Source: Candidatus Uhrbacteria bacterium
GTDB lineage: Bacteria; Patescibacteriota; Patescibacteriia; CAIXNZ01
DNA: 24,775 nucleotides
Assembly: GCA_011046145.1 (NCBI GenBank)
Contig: DSBA01000074.1
Span: forward strand, 1 to 24,775
Direction: 5' to 3'
Notes under the pieces: generated by a model
What the model saw: the letters and a program-made list of their open reading frames with translations, nothing else
Told to the model about the DNA's origin: nothing
Databases searched by the model: none
In this document: positions 1 to 7,066 of the stretch, in pieces
Numbering within the stretch: the first letter of the stretch is position 1
Layout: each line of letters begins with the position of its first letter
Position numbers and translations under genes: made by a program

Positions 1-599
1 AAAACCGCTTCACTCGTGGCTAAAATAGACAAAACCAAATCTTCAATGTCCAGCCCTGTCTGATAAACGCATTTGGTTAGATTCTTAATCTGCGAGCTTA
101 AACCCTCAATTATATAAGTTTCAACTTCTAAACGCACGCCAGTCATGCCCACAGGGTCTTTTATATTAGCCTGGCCGTCAACATTAAAGCTGCGGGGAAT
201 AACATGCAATATCTCGTAATTGGGCGGCGTTGTTACTGTCCTGGCCGCTTCAATTGCTCTTTCAACATCATCTTCCCTAATTTCTCCGTCAGTTTTAGAA
301 ACTGCTACCACTCCCTTGCTGATTTGAGATGTTATGTGTCCGCCTGAAATGCTTACCCAAGCCTGTTCAATTGGCCGGCCTATTAATTTTTCTGTTTTAT
401 CCAAAGCTTTGCTGACACTGTTAACAGAATCTTCAATGCTCGTAATTACTCCCCGGTTAATGCCTTCTGCCTCATGTTCAATAACTCCGACAATGTGTAA
501 TTTTTGCTGTTTTTCTTGGCTATTTGTCCGTTGGCCTACAGCGACTTTAATTGAAGTTGAGCCTATATCCAAGCCGACAATAATTTCTTCTTGCGCCAT
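1..599 (-). CDS. ftsA: Cell division protein FtsA, N-terminal 199 residues (3' end cut by window edge)
   Basis: FtsA is an actin-like ATPase that tethers FtsZ filaments to the membrane and recruits later divisome proteins. I translated the minus strand from the ATG at 599. The product opens with MAQEEIIVGLDIGSTSIKVA, containing the phosphate-1 loop typical of FtsA. A stretch that fits the FtsA-specific 1C (SHS2) subdomain follows at about residues 80-170, including WVSISGGH, GEIREDDVERAI and LHVIPRSFNVDG. The reading frame is open to base 1, so the rest of the ATPase domain and the membrane-targeting helix lie outside. It sits 51 bp after dgkA on the same strand, and ftsZ would be expected next. 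No Shine-Dalgarno sequence is visible; the leader is AT-rich. The family call is firm. Confidence 0.93.
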   Translation of the reverse strand, partial: MAQEEIIVGLDIGSTSIKVAVGQRTNSQEKQQKLHIVGVIEHEAEGINRGVITSIEDSVNSVSKALDKTEKLIGRPIEQAWVSISGGHITSQISKGVVAVSKTDGEIREDDVERAIEAARTVTTPPNYEILHVIPRSFNVDGQANIKDPVGMTGVRLEVETYIIEGLSSQIKNLTKCVYQTGLDIEDLVLSILATSEAV

Positions 600-650
600 A
601 ATTAAATTTTATTTATTGCTAATTTAGTTATTAATGTTTGCTGTTTATTT

Positions 651-1019
651 TTAAAAAAATAAATCGATAATATAAGGCAAAAAAATCAAAATACCGACCA
701 AAACAGCCGCTACCGCGCCGACCAAAACCAAAGCAGCTCCCATATCTTTAATATCCCTGACATATTGATGCATTCTCGGCTTAAGCAAATCGAGCAGCCT
801 TTCAAAAATACTGTTAATAATTTCTAAGATAAAAATTAAGCTGATGACCAGGATCAAAATTATAACCTGCCAAAGCCGGATTTGGAAAAAAAGAGCCAGA
901 ATTAAAATTGCCAAAGCAAAAATAATATGAATGCGGAAATTCTGTTCTTCTTTAAAAACCTTTTGCAAGCCAGAAAAAGCATATTTGAAACTTTTGCCCA
1001 AGCGCTGAAAATTGATCAT
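651..1019 (-). CDS. dgkA: Diacylglycerol/undecaprenol kinase, DgkA family
   Basis: This small integral membrane kinase of 122 aa phosphorylates diacylglycerol or undecaprenol, recycling lipid carriers for envelope synthesis. The family's N-terminal region (GKSFKYAFSGLQKVFKEEQN) is followed by three membrane helices at about residues 32-50, 52-70 and 96-118. The catalytic stretch reads ILEIINSIFERLLDLL, then YVRDIKDMGAALVLVGA. This keeps the Glu, Asn, Glu and Asp positions and the KDMGAA box of the E. coli enzyme, but has IF where E. coli has AI in NSAIE. Length is normal for the family. The start overlaps the ybeY stop by four bases (ATGA), so translation is probably coupled. In Gram-positive relatives of this type the substrate is undecaprenol; which lipid is used here cannot be told from sequence. 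Confidence 0.88.
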   Translation of the reverse strand: MINFQRLGKSFKYAFSGLQKVFKEEQNFRIHIIFALAILILALFFQIRLWQVIILILVISLIFILEIINSIFERLLDLLKPRMHQYVRDIKDMGAALVLVGAVAAVLVGILIFLPYIIDLFF

Positions 1020-1459
1020 ATTTTTTTTAAAATTTTAGTTTGCAATTTATCCATTTCCAAACTGCCTTTATCTGTTTTATCATCATAGCCCAGAAGGTGA
1101 AGAAAGCCGTGAATTAAAAGCAGGCCAAATTCTGCTTTTAAGCTTTTCCCATATTGCCGGGCCTGCCTTTTAAGCTGGGGCCAGCAAATTAATATATCGC
1201 CCAGATAATCTCCTTCTTCTTTGGGCCAAAAAATATCTTGCCCTTCTTTCTGGCTAAAAGACAATACATCGGTAACCTTGTCCTTGCGCCTGTATTTTTT
1301 ATTCAATGCCCTGATTTCCCTATCGCCAATTATTGAAATTGAAAGCTCAAAATTATTTTTTATTTTTAATGCTTTGGCAGATTGCTTTATTATTCGGCTG
1401 GCAAATTCGCTGCCAAAGGGCAAGCGAATTTTAAGCTTGGAATAAAAATTTATAATCAT
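1016..1459 (-). CDS. ybeY: Endoribonuclease YbeY (rRNA maturation factor), third metal ligand His replaced by Asp
   Basis: YbeY is a metal-dependent single-strand RNase that takes part in 16S rRNA 3'-end processing and ribosome quality control. The 147-aa product has the normal length and the family landmarks: SISIIGDREIRALNKKYR, KVTDVLSF at about residues 61-68, and a C-terminal metal site. The canonical site is HGxLHLxGYDH; here it reads HGFLHLLGYDD, confirmed on the DNA (gat gat). Two His ligands remain and the third is Asp. Asp is a known third ligand in some HExxHxxGxxD metalloproteases, so metal binding may persist. The gene overlaps both neighbours by ATGA junctions (the TGA of the upstream gene and the ATG of dgkA), which suggests a tightly coupled transcript. 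Confidence 0.9.
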   Translation of the reverse strand: MIINFYSKLKIRLPFGSEFASRIIKQSAKALKIKNNFELSISIIGDREIRALNKKYRRKDKVTDVLSFSQKEGQDIFWPKEEGDYLGDILICWPQLKRQARQYGKSLKAEFGLLLIHGFLHLLGYDDKTDKGSLEMDKLQTKILKKI

Positions 1460-2544
1460 AATTCAGCTTCAAAAAACTCCTCTGTTTCTTCCTCCAAAAT
1501 TTCGCTGGCAGGCGCCAAGTCTCTTGTTAAAACAAAACTATTAACCATCATTTTAAAAGTAGTCAGAAAATTTACCCTGGTCAGATTTCCGATATTATAG
1601 GTTATAAGAAAAACTTTTTCAGGCGCTAAATCATCTTTAATATAATAAGTCAATTTGTCAGGGCTTAAAAGCGCGTCATAGCCTTTTCTGGTCTTTTCCT
1701 TGGTCAAAAGATTAATGCTGGTCAAAGGCGACTGGGTCAGATACCAGTCAACCAAATCAAGCTCTTCTGGATTTTCTTCCACAAAAATCTGGATATATTC
1801 ATTGGTATTGGATTGGAAAATAACCTCCTTCAAGCTCTGATCCAATGGCCTAGCCAGCCAGGCAGCTGGATATAAAATCTCATAATTATAAACAGGATTA
1901 TTATATTTATTAACCAGGCCCGAAGTCTCCAAAAGCGCGCCTCCGCCAACTTTGGGATTATAGCCGCCAATCAATTCTTCGCCGTCAAGAAACCCGTCTC
2001 CGTCTGTATCAGGCCTATTTTTTTCCGTGCCGTATAATTCTTCTTCCACATCAGTCAGCCCGTCTCTGTCGCTGTCAGTACTGCTGGTATAAGTCAAAGC
2101 CGGCGCTGGCAAGGGCACGTTTAAATTAGTATTAACATTGCTATTTTCATTGATATTAATATCTTCAATAATATCAGGCTCCATGTCTTCTTCAAAAACA
2201 GCATTAATATTTTCATTAATGTCAGCATTAATGTTTTCATTAACATCAGCCCGGACTTGGTTAAGGTTTCGGTTTGTATTGACTTCGCTAGGCTGATTAA
2301 TGTTTGTTGGCAAAGCAGGAGATACTTGGCTCATGCTCTTCATGAGATAATAAGCGCCCAAAGCGCCGCCAGCCAAAACAACCGCAATTATAACAATAAT
2401 CAGGATTAATCTGCCAGAACCTTTTTTCTTAACGCTCAAATATTTATGGAATTTGGGAGGCATCACATGGATCTCAAAAGGCTCCACCCTGGGTTTGGCG
2501 GGCTTGGCTGGCTCGTCTGTTTTTTCCTTTTTGCCAAAAAGCAT
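1456..2544 (-). CDS. Membrane-anchored protein with Asn-rich stalk and thrombospondin-3-like calcium motif (paralog A)
   Basis: I do not recognise a named family for this 362-aa protein. A basic cytoplasmic head (residues 1-45) is followed by one membrane helix (about 45-68). Next comes an Asn-rich stalk with repeated NENINA-like words (about 80-142). A calcium-binding thrombospondin type-3-like motif follows at about 156-192, with DSDRDGLTDVEEELYGT and DTDGDGFLDGEE. The C-terminal domain (about 215-340) begins YNYEILYPAAW and ends in KMMVNSF, a pattern reminiscent of PsbP-like folds; that comparison is tentative. The protein ends in an acidic tail. It is a clear paralog of the next gene upstream and overlaps ybeY by four bases. 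The expected topology is cytoplasmic N-terminus with an exposed outer domain. Its function is unknown. Confidence 0.85.
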   Translation of the reverse strand: MLFGKKEKTDEPAKPAKPRVEPFEIHVMPPKFHKYLSVKKKGSGRLILIIVIIAVVLAGGALGAYYLMKSMSQVSPALPTNINQPSEVNTNRNLNQVRADVNENINADINENINAVFEEDMEPDIIEDININENSNVNTNLNVPLPAPALTYTSSTDSDRDGLTDVEEELYGTEKNRPDTDGDGFLDGEELIGGYNPKVGGGALLETSGLVNKYNNPVYNYEILYPAAWLARPLDQSLKEVIFQSNTNEYIQIFVEENPEELDLVDWYLTQSPLTSINLLTKEKTRKGYDALLSPDKLTYYIKDDLAPEKVFLITYNIGNLTRVNFLTTFKMMVNSFVLTRDLAPASEILEEETEEFFEAEL

Positions 2545-2628
2545 ATTCTTTAAAAATTAAATCTGTTTTTAAATTATTAAATAGCCAAAGTAATCTAAAA
2601 GATTAAGCGGCTTTATCTTTAGGCTTTT

Positions 2629-2657
2629 ATTTTATAACTAATTTGCTTTTTTATCAA
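2629..2657 (-). promoter_or_regulatory. Candidate sigma-70-type promoter for the anchored protein-ybeY-dgkA-ftsA unit
   Basis: The 150-bp gap between the two paralogs is the longest in the window. Reading the minus strand, TTGATA (2652-2657) and TAAAAT (2629-2634) are separated by exactly 17 bp; each matches the consensus at five of six positions. Transcription would start near 2622, giving a leader of about 78 nt. That leader can fold: GCCTAAAG pairs with CTTTGGC around an inner TAATCT/AGATTA stem (2584-2624). The hairpin has no T-run behind it, so it is not an obvious terminator. In AT-rich DNA such matches arise by chance, so this is only a candidate. Confidence 0.35.
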
Positions 2658-2694
2658 TAATCTCTTTTTATCCCTGTTTTGCTTTTAAAACTTT

Positions 2695-3708
2695 TTAAAA
2701 CAAATCAAAACTATTAACCATCATTTTTAGGGTGGTCAAAAAGTTGGCGTTTGTCCTGTTGCTGGCATAATAATCTATGACATAAACTTTATCTGGCCTG
2801 GCTTGAGTTTTAATATAATAAGTTGACAAATCAGGGCTTAAAAGGGCTTCATGACCTTTTCGGGTATTTTCCAGCGTTAAAAGATTCACATTGGTTAAAG
2901 GCGACAAGGTCAGATACCAAGAAATCAAATCCATCTGGCCTGGGTTATCTTCAATTGAAACCTGTATGTATTCATCGGTTGCTGACTGGAAAACAACTTC
3001 CCTAAAGCTTTGGTCAGTTGGCAGGGCTGTCCAGGGCGACGGATAAAGTATTTCATAATTAAAAATTGAATTGCTGTATTTTTCAACCAAGTCAGAATCT
3101 TCCAATAGCGCGCCATCGCCGGTTGTGGGGTCATAGCCGCCAATCAGCTCTTCTCCGTCAAAAAAACCGTCTCCGTCAGTATCAGGATTATTAGGATCCG
3201 TGCCATAAAGATCTTCTTCCACATCAGTTAACCCGTCTCCATCGCTGTCCAAACTGCTTCTGTAAATCAAAACTGTTTCCGGAGGCAAAACTATTTCATC
3301 TTCATCAAAAGGAGCGTTTATATTTATGTTAACATCCGCGTTAATATTTTCATTGACAATGGCATTGATATTTTCATTAACATCAATTGCTGGCGCAACC
3401 GGTTCTGGCTGATCTATTTCCGAGGTCTGGAAAAAGCTTAAATAAGCCAAAACCCCGCCCACAATCAGCAAAATAACAATTATAACAATTAAAATAATTA
3501 AAACAATGCGCTTGCCCCCGCCTTTTTTAGGTTTTTGCGGCAAAATTGTTTTGCCTGAATCTTCAGCAATTTTTGGTCCGCCAGTATTAATGCCGCTAAA
3601 AATATCTTCCGGCTCTTGGGCCGGCGCTGGTGGAGGCGGCGTTGAGCTAGGCATATTAGGCCCCATTGGGCTTGCTCCCCCCGGAGTTTGGCCTGGTTTT
3701 TCAAACAT
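2695..3708 (-). CDS. Membrane-anchored protein with Asn-rich stalk and thrombospondin-3-like calcium motif (paralog B)
   Basis: This 337-aa protein is a paralog of the gene that follows it. A Pro- and Gly-rich cytoplasmic head (residues 1-65) precedes a membrane helix (about 68-92) and an Asn-rich stalk (about 108-132, NENINA/NVNINI words). A thrombospondin type-3-like calcium motif follows at about 153-189, with DSDGDGLTDVEEDLYGTD and DTDGDGFFDGEE. The C-terminal domain (about 211-335) begins FNYEILYPSPW and shares with paralog A the run LLSPD and the KMMVNSF ending. The head and stalk differ between the two copies far more than the calcium motif and C-terminal domain, as expected for an old tandem duplication. 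I cannot assign a molecular function; surface display is inferred from the topology. Confidence 0.85.
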   Translation of the reverse strand: MFEKPGQTPGGASPMGPNMPSSTPPPPAPAQEPEDIFSGINTGGPKIAEDSGKTILPQKPKKGGGKRIVLIILIVIIVILLIVGGVLAYLSFFQTSEIDQPEPVAPAIDVNENINAIVNENINADVNININAPFDEDEIVLPPETVLIYRSSLDSDGDGLTDVEEDLYGTDPNNPDTDGDGFFDGEELIGGYDPTTGDGALLEDSDLVEKYSNSIFNYEILYPSPWTALPTDQSFREVVFQSATDEYIQVSIEDNPGQMDLISWYLTLSPLTNVNLLTLENTRKGHEALLSPDLSTYYIKTQARPDKVYVIDYYASNRTNANFLTTLKMMVNSFDLF

Positions 3709-3758
3709 AAGCTTATAGGTTAATTTTTAAACTTTAAATTTCATATCTTATTGGAATT

Positions 3759-4070
3759 TTACTTTTTAAATAATTCGTCATATCTTGCAAGGCAAATCCG
3801 CTGTTGGCCCATATTTTGTATTCTATAGCAATGATCCTGATTTTCTTCTGCTACAGCCAGATTAAAAAAATAAAGGAATTCCATGGATTCTGGCGGCTGA
3901 AAATCAGCTGGCGAAACTGCTGGCACAAGAGGAGCTGGAGCCTCTTCTGCTACATTAATATTTTGCTCGGCAATCTGCGGCTTTTTAGGCAGAGTCAATG
4001 CAAAATAACCAATGGCTAGAACTAAAAGCAAAATAATGACAATTAAAAAAATTAAAATTTTGTTATTCAT
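3759..4070 (-). CDS. Small single-helix membrane protein, unknown function
   Basis: The 103-aa product has an N-terminal membrane helix (about residues 5-27, MNNKILIFLIVIILLLVLAI), a Pro/Ala-rich linker (about 38-62) and a short C-terminal segment with two cysteines, DHCYRIQNMGQQRICLARYD. The two Cys are 12 residues apart and could form one disulfide if exported. No family is recognised. It lies 17 bp after the 967-aa surface protein and 50 bp before paralog B on the same strand, so it is probably co-transcribed with them. It is likely real: its start follows directly on the upstream gene and it has a clean hydrophobic anchor. No Shine-Dalgarno sequence is seen. Confidence 0.7.
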   Translation of the reverse strand: MNNKILIFLIVIILLLVLAIGYFALTLPKKPQIAEQNINVAEEAPAPLVPAVSPADFQPPESMEFLYFFNLAVAEENQDHCYRIQNMGQQRICLARYDELFKK

Positions 4071-4087
4071 AGAAAAAATTAATTATT

Positions 4088-6991
4088 TTAAAAACTGTTT
4101 CTGCATATATTATCCTCCGCATCCCAAGAACAAAACATAAAGTTTAAATCATTGCAAGCTGTTTCAGTTATAGCTAAAGCGGAGCAATCAGGAGTCCAAA
4201 CACAATCCATAATTCCATCGCCAGTTATATCATCACAAATAGGGCCTTTTTGAATTAAAGCAGGAGATAATAAAGCTGAAACCGCAGCATCGATAGCTTC
4301 TTGCGTATTGCCTAAACTATACAAGGCTGCGCCTCCGGTCTGGCTGGCCAGATTATTTATTGCTGTTTCCACACTATCACTTGGACTGCTTTCTAAATAA
4401 ATAGGAGAAATCATCACCTGGTTATCTTGCGCCGAAGGAATAACCTTATTAGTTAAAAAATTATAACCAGCGTCCTTCCAACCTAGCCAACTCTCTCCTA
4501 TAGTCCCTCCAAGCGGTCCTTGTGTTGAAACAGGAATAATTAGTTTAAGCCCGCCATCTAACCATTGGCGATTGGTTATTATATCAATAATGCCCGGCCC
4601 CCACTCTCTACAGCCATCAACCGTCCTTGGATCTGGATCCGGATAATAACCAGCATTTTCTTCTCTAAATATACAAATATTTTTAGATGTATCACAATAT
4701 GAATTTTCTTCAATAGCCAGGCAATCAGAATCATTATTGCAAGCTAAATCAGTTTCATTTTTATAAAATTCAAAAGACGGGGTTGAGGCTGTGCCTAGCT
4801 CTCCGCTTTCGCAGACTGGCCTTGCAGGGTTAGAGCATTCTGGCAATAAAATCATATCAAACCTGACATCCAGATAATAAACACCGTCAAATAAAGTATT
4901 TGCCAGCTGATTAGCCACAGCGCAAATAGGCGTGGCGTAAGCGCTCATGCTATAATTTCTTTGGCCGGCACTACTAGTATTAGTATTAAAAATAAAAACA
5001 ATGTCTATTTTTCTTTCATATAGTGGCGGCACTTTTTTGGGCAAAATTTCAATACATTTTCTGGGATCAGCTGTCCCGCAATAAGTATTAAAATACTTAG
5101 GTGCCTGAATTGTACAGCTACCATCTAAGCAAGTATTGTCCTGACATTGGCTATCATCAATGCAATCAATTTCAATTGATGTTCTCAGATTACGGCAATC
5201 CTGATCACTTATACAATTTTCATCCCTTACCACCTCATAATAAGCACCAGTATCGCATTTTTCATCAAAATCAAGTACATTATTGCCGCAATAAGCGCAG
5301 ATTCTATCTCTGACTATTGGATTGCTAGTATAATCTCCCGAAGTGACACACTCGCAAGTTGTTGGATCACTGCCGCTTAAAATAGATAAAGCTGCGCAAG
5401 TCAGCGCGTTGCAAGATCCCCATTGTTTTTGAATTTCATTCCATATTTGCTTGGCGCTCAAAACCCAGCCATAAGAATCCAATTCAGCTGACTGGGAACA
5501 AGCAACTTCATTCGGAATGCAAACTCCGGGCACATCTTCTTCATGATAGCCGGCTTTACAGCTTTGGAATACACATTCCCAATATCCCTCAATCAAGCCG
5601 CCTTGCCAATTCCATGTTTTAATTTCTGAATCCGTGGAACAATCACTCCCGATATTTGAAACGCAATTATTATCTATATCCAAATGATTGTCGCCAGTGC
5701 AAGTCGTGCAATAACCGTCCCTGATTGCTGCCTCGCATTTACAAACAGCTCCGTCTGGTATTGCGTCATATAAACAAGCCTGGACCCTGCAATCTTCCCA
5801 TCGGCCCTGATCTGCATTCCAATCCTGCGAAGCTGAAACCAACCAATTAATACACTGGCCGCCAGGACACATATTATCATCCGAGCATAATTGTCCGTCA
5901 TTATCACCGCCTTTACAAGCGCCGCTTGCGCTTAAGAAACAATCTCTTTTGTTTTCTACGCAAAGAAAAGTATCAAAATCAACATGATAACCGTCCGGGC
6001 AACTATTTACCACACAAATGCGATGGCCATTAAAAATAGAGCCTTTCCAAATCTCATTAGCGCCAATGCCCAAAGCAACAAGTTCAGGAGCCGGACAATC
6101 ATCAGTCGGGGTAGTAGGATTAACAACACAATTTTGACCCTCCACATGATAGCCAGCATTACAGCTTACAACCCTCGGCGACTCAAAGCTGACATTTTCA
6201 TATTTAACGCAATACTTTTTATTATTTATGGTTTCGCATATTGTGCCCACTCCCGCATTAGTGCAGTCTAAATCATTAGCACAATTCCGGTTATAAACTA
6301 TTTTTAATTCTCCGCCAGTCACTTGCTGGCCGTTTGCTATGCCTTGCAAATTAGCGCTGGTGAATTTCTTTTCTACAATTTCCGGGGTCCGGTTGACAAT
6401 GCACCAGGCATTAAGCCGCATTTCTTTATTATAAACAGGGTTATCAGCTTTGCCGTTTAAAAGATTGACTGATCTTTTGTAATCCCTGACCTCCTTGCCC
6501 GGCGGAACAGCCTGGGGATTTGTCCAGCTGGCTGGCTGGTTAAAATTATCAATTGTCCAATAAGTGGCATTGGAAAAACCAGGCAACTCATCTACAATTG
6601 ACCTGTCCAACATGGCAGAGCAGCTTCCAGGATCCTGACACTGGTATTTAACCAAAGTCAAAAGTTCAGCCACGGTCGGCAGCCTGAACATGCCGGCTGG
6701 CGCTAAATTTTCACAAGCGTTTTTAGCTTGCTCCCAATTATAGCCAGGCGTTGGATCATTTGAAATTTTATAAGTCGGCGATTCATGCCTAGCCCAAACC
6801 AAGCCAGTACAGGTGTCTTTCATGGTCAAATGGTTAATGTCAGTAAAATTCGGGCAGGCTTCGCCTTTTAAAAATGCCCTCAAAATCCAGGGTGTCTGCT
6901 CAATTTGCGCCACAAGATTCAAGCCAATAAAAAATGCGCTGACTAATAAAATTAAAAAAATATAAATTTTTATCCCCGGGAATTTTCCCAT
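4088..6991 (-). CDS. Large cysteine-rich surface protein: DUF1566-like domain, Cys-rich stalk, VWA-like domain
   Basis: The 967-aa protein starts with a membrane or signal helix (about residues 8-29). A DUF1566 (Lcl C-terminal)-like domain follows at about 58-201, recognised by CTGLVWAR, FRLPTVAELLTLV, YWTIDNF and NAWCIVN. Residues about 210-650 form a stalk very rich in Cys, with units such as GYHVEGQNC and GYHVDFDTFLC and one CGNNVLDFDEKCD repeat. From about 659 to 909 the pattern fits a von Willebrand A domain: a hydrophobic first strand, DIVFIFNTNTSS, and a late TGGAALYSLGNTQEAIDAA. The MIDAS motif DxSxS is not intact, because the first Asp is Asn. The many cysteines imply an oxidising, extracytoplasmic location. 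A binding or adhesive role is inferred from the domain types only. Confidence 0.85.
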   Translation of the reverse strand: MGKFPGIKIYIFLILLVSAFFIGLNLVAQIEQTPWILRAFLKGEACPNFTDINHLTMKDTCTGLVWARHESPTYKISNDPTPGYNWEQAKNACENLAPAGMFRLPTVAELLTLVKYQCQDPGSCSAMLDRSIVDELPGFSNATYWTIDNFNQPASWTNPQAVPPGKEVRDYKRSVNLLNGKADNPVYNKEMRLNAWCIVNRTPEIVEKKFTSANLQGIANGQQVTGGELKIVYNRNCANDLDCTNAGVGTICETINNKKYCVKYENVSFESPRVVSCNAGYHVEGQNCVVNPTTPTDDCPAPELVALGIGANEIWKGSIFNGHRICVVNSCPDGYHVDFDTFLCVENKRDCFLSASGACKGGDNDGQLCSDDNMCPGGQCINWLVSASQDWNADQGRWEDCRVQACLYDAIPDGAVCKCEAAIRDGYCTTCTGDNHLDIDNNCVSNIGSDCSTDSEIKTWNWQGGLIEGYWECVFQSCKAGYHEEDVPGVCIPNEVACSQSAELDSYGWVLSAKQIWNEIQKQWGSCNALTCAALSILSGSDPTTCECVTSGDYTSNPIVRDRICAYCGNNVLDFDEKCDTGAYYEVVRDENCISDQDCRNLRTSIEIDCIDDSQCQDNTCLDGSCTIQAPKYFNTYCGTADPRKCIEILPKKVPPLYERKIDIVFIFNTNTSSAGQRNYSMSAYATPICAVANQLANTLFDGVYYLDVRFDMILLPECSNPARPVCESGELGTASTPSFEFYKNETDLACNNDSDCLAIEENSYCDTSKNICIFREENAGYYPDPDPRTVDGCREWGPGIIDIITNRQWLDGGLKLIIPVSTQGPLGGTIGESWLGWKDAGYNFLTNKVIPSAQDNQVMISPIYLESSPSDSVETAINNLASQTGGAALYSLGNTQEAIDAAVSALLSPALIQKGPICDDITGDGIMDCVWTPDCSALAITETACNDLNFMFCSWDAEDNICRNSF

Positions 6992-7019
6992 ACAATCTTA
7001 TTAAAATTAAAAATTTTTA

Positions 7020-7049
7020 ATTATATATTGAAATAATTACCAATAACAA
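7020..7049 (-). promoter_or_regulatory. Candidate promoter upstream of the 967-aa surface protein gene
   Basis: In the 75-bp gap before the 967-aa gene, the minus strand carries a perfect TATAAT (7020-7025). It lies 18 bp downstream of TTGTTA (7044-7049), which matches the -35 consensus at four of six positions. Transcription would begin near 7013, about 22 nt before the ATG at 6991, leaving a very short leader. The surrounding DNA is AT-rich, so a chance match is possible. If real, it would let the downstream surface genes be expressed separately from the two giant genes upstream. Confidence 0.35.
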
Positions 7050-7066
7050 AATAATAAGCAGCTCTT

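Noticed and set aside
334..627. Plus-strand open frame of 97 codons at the left end
   Set aside because: It lies antisense to ftsA, whose minus-strand translation is clearly FtsA; the plus-strand product has no recognisable features.
2110..2290. Short tandem repeats of attaatgttttcatta type, also at 3310-3400
   Set aside because: They are the codons of the Asn-Glu-Ile-Asn stalks in the two anchored paralogs, not a separate DNA element.
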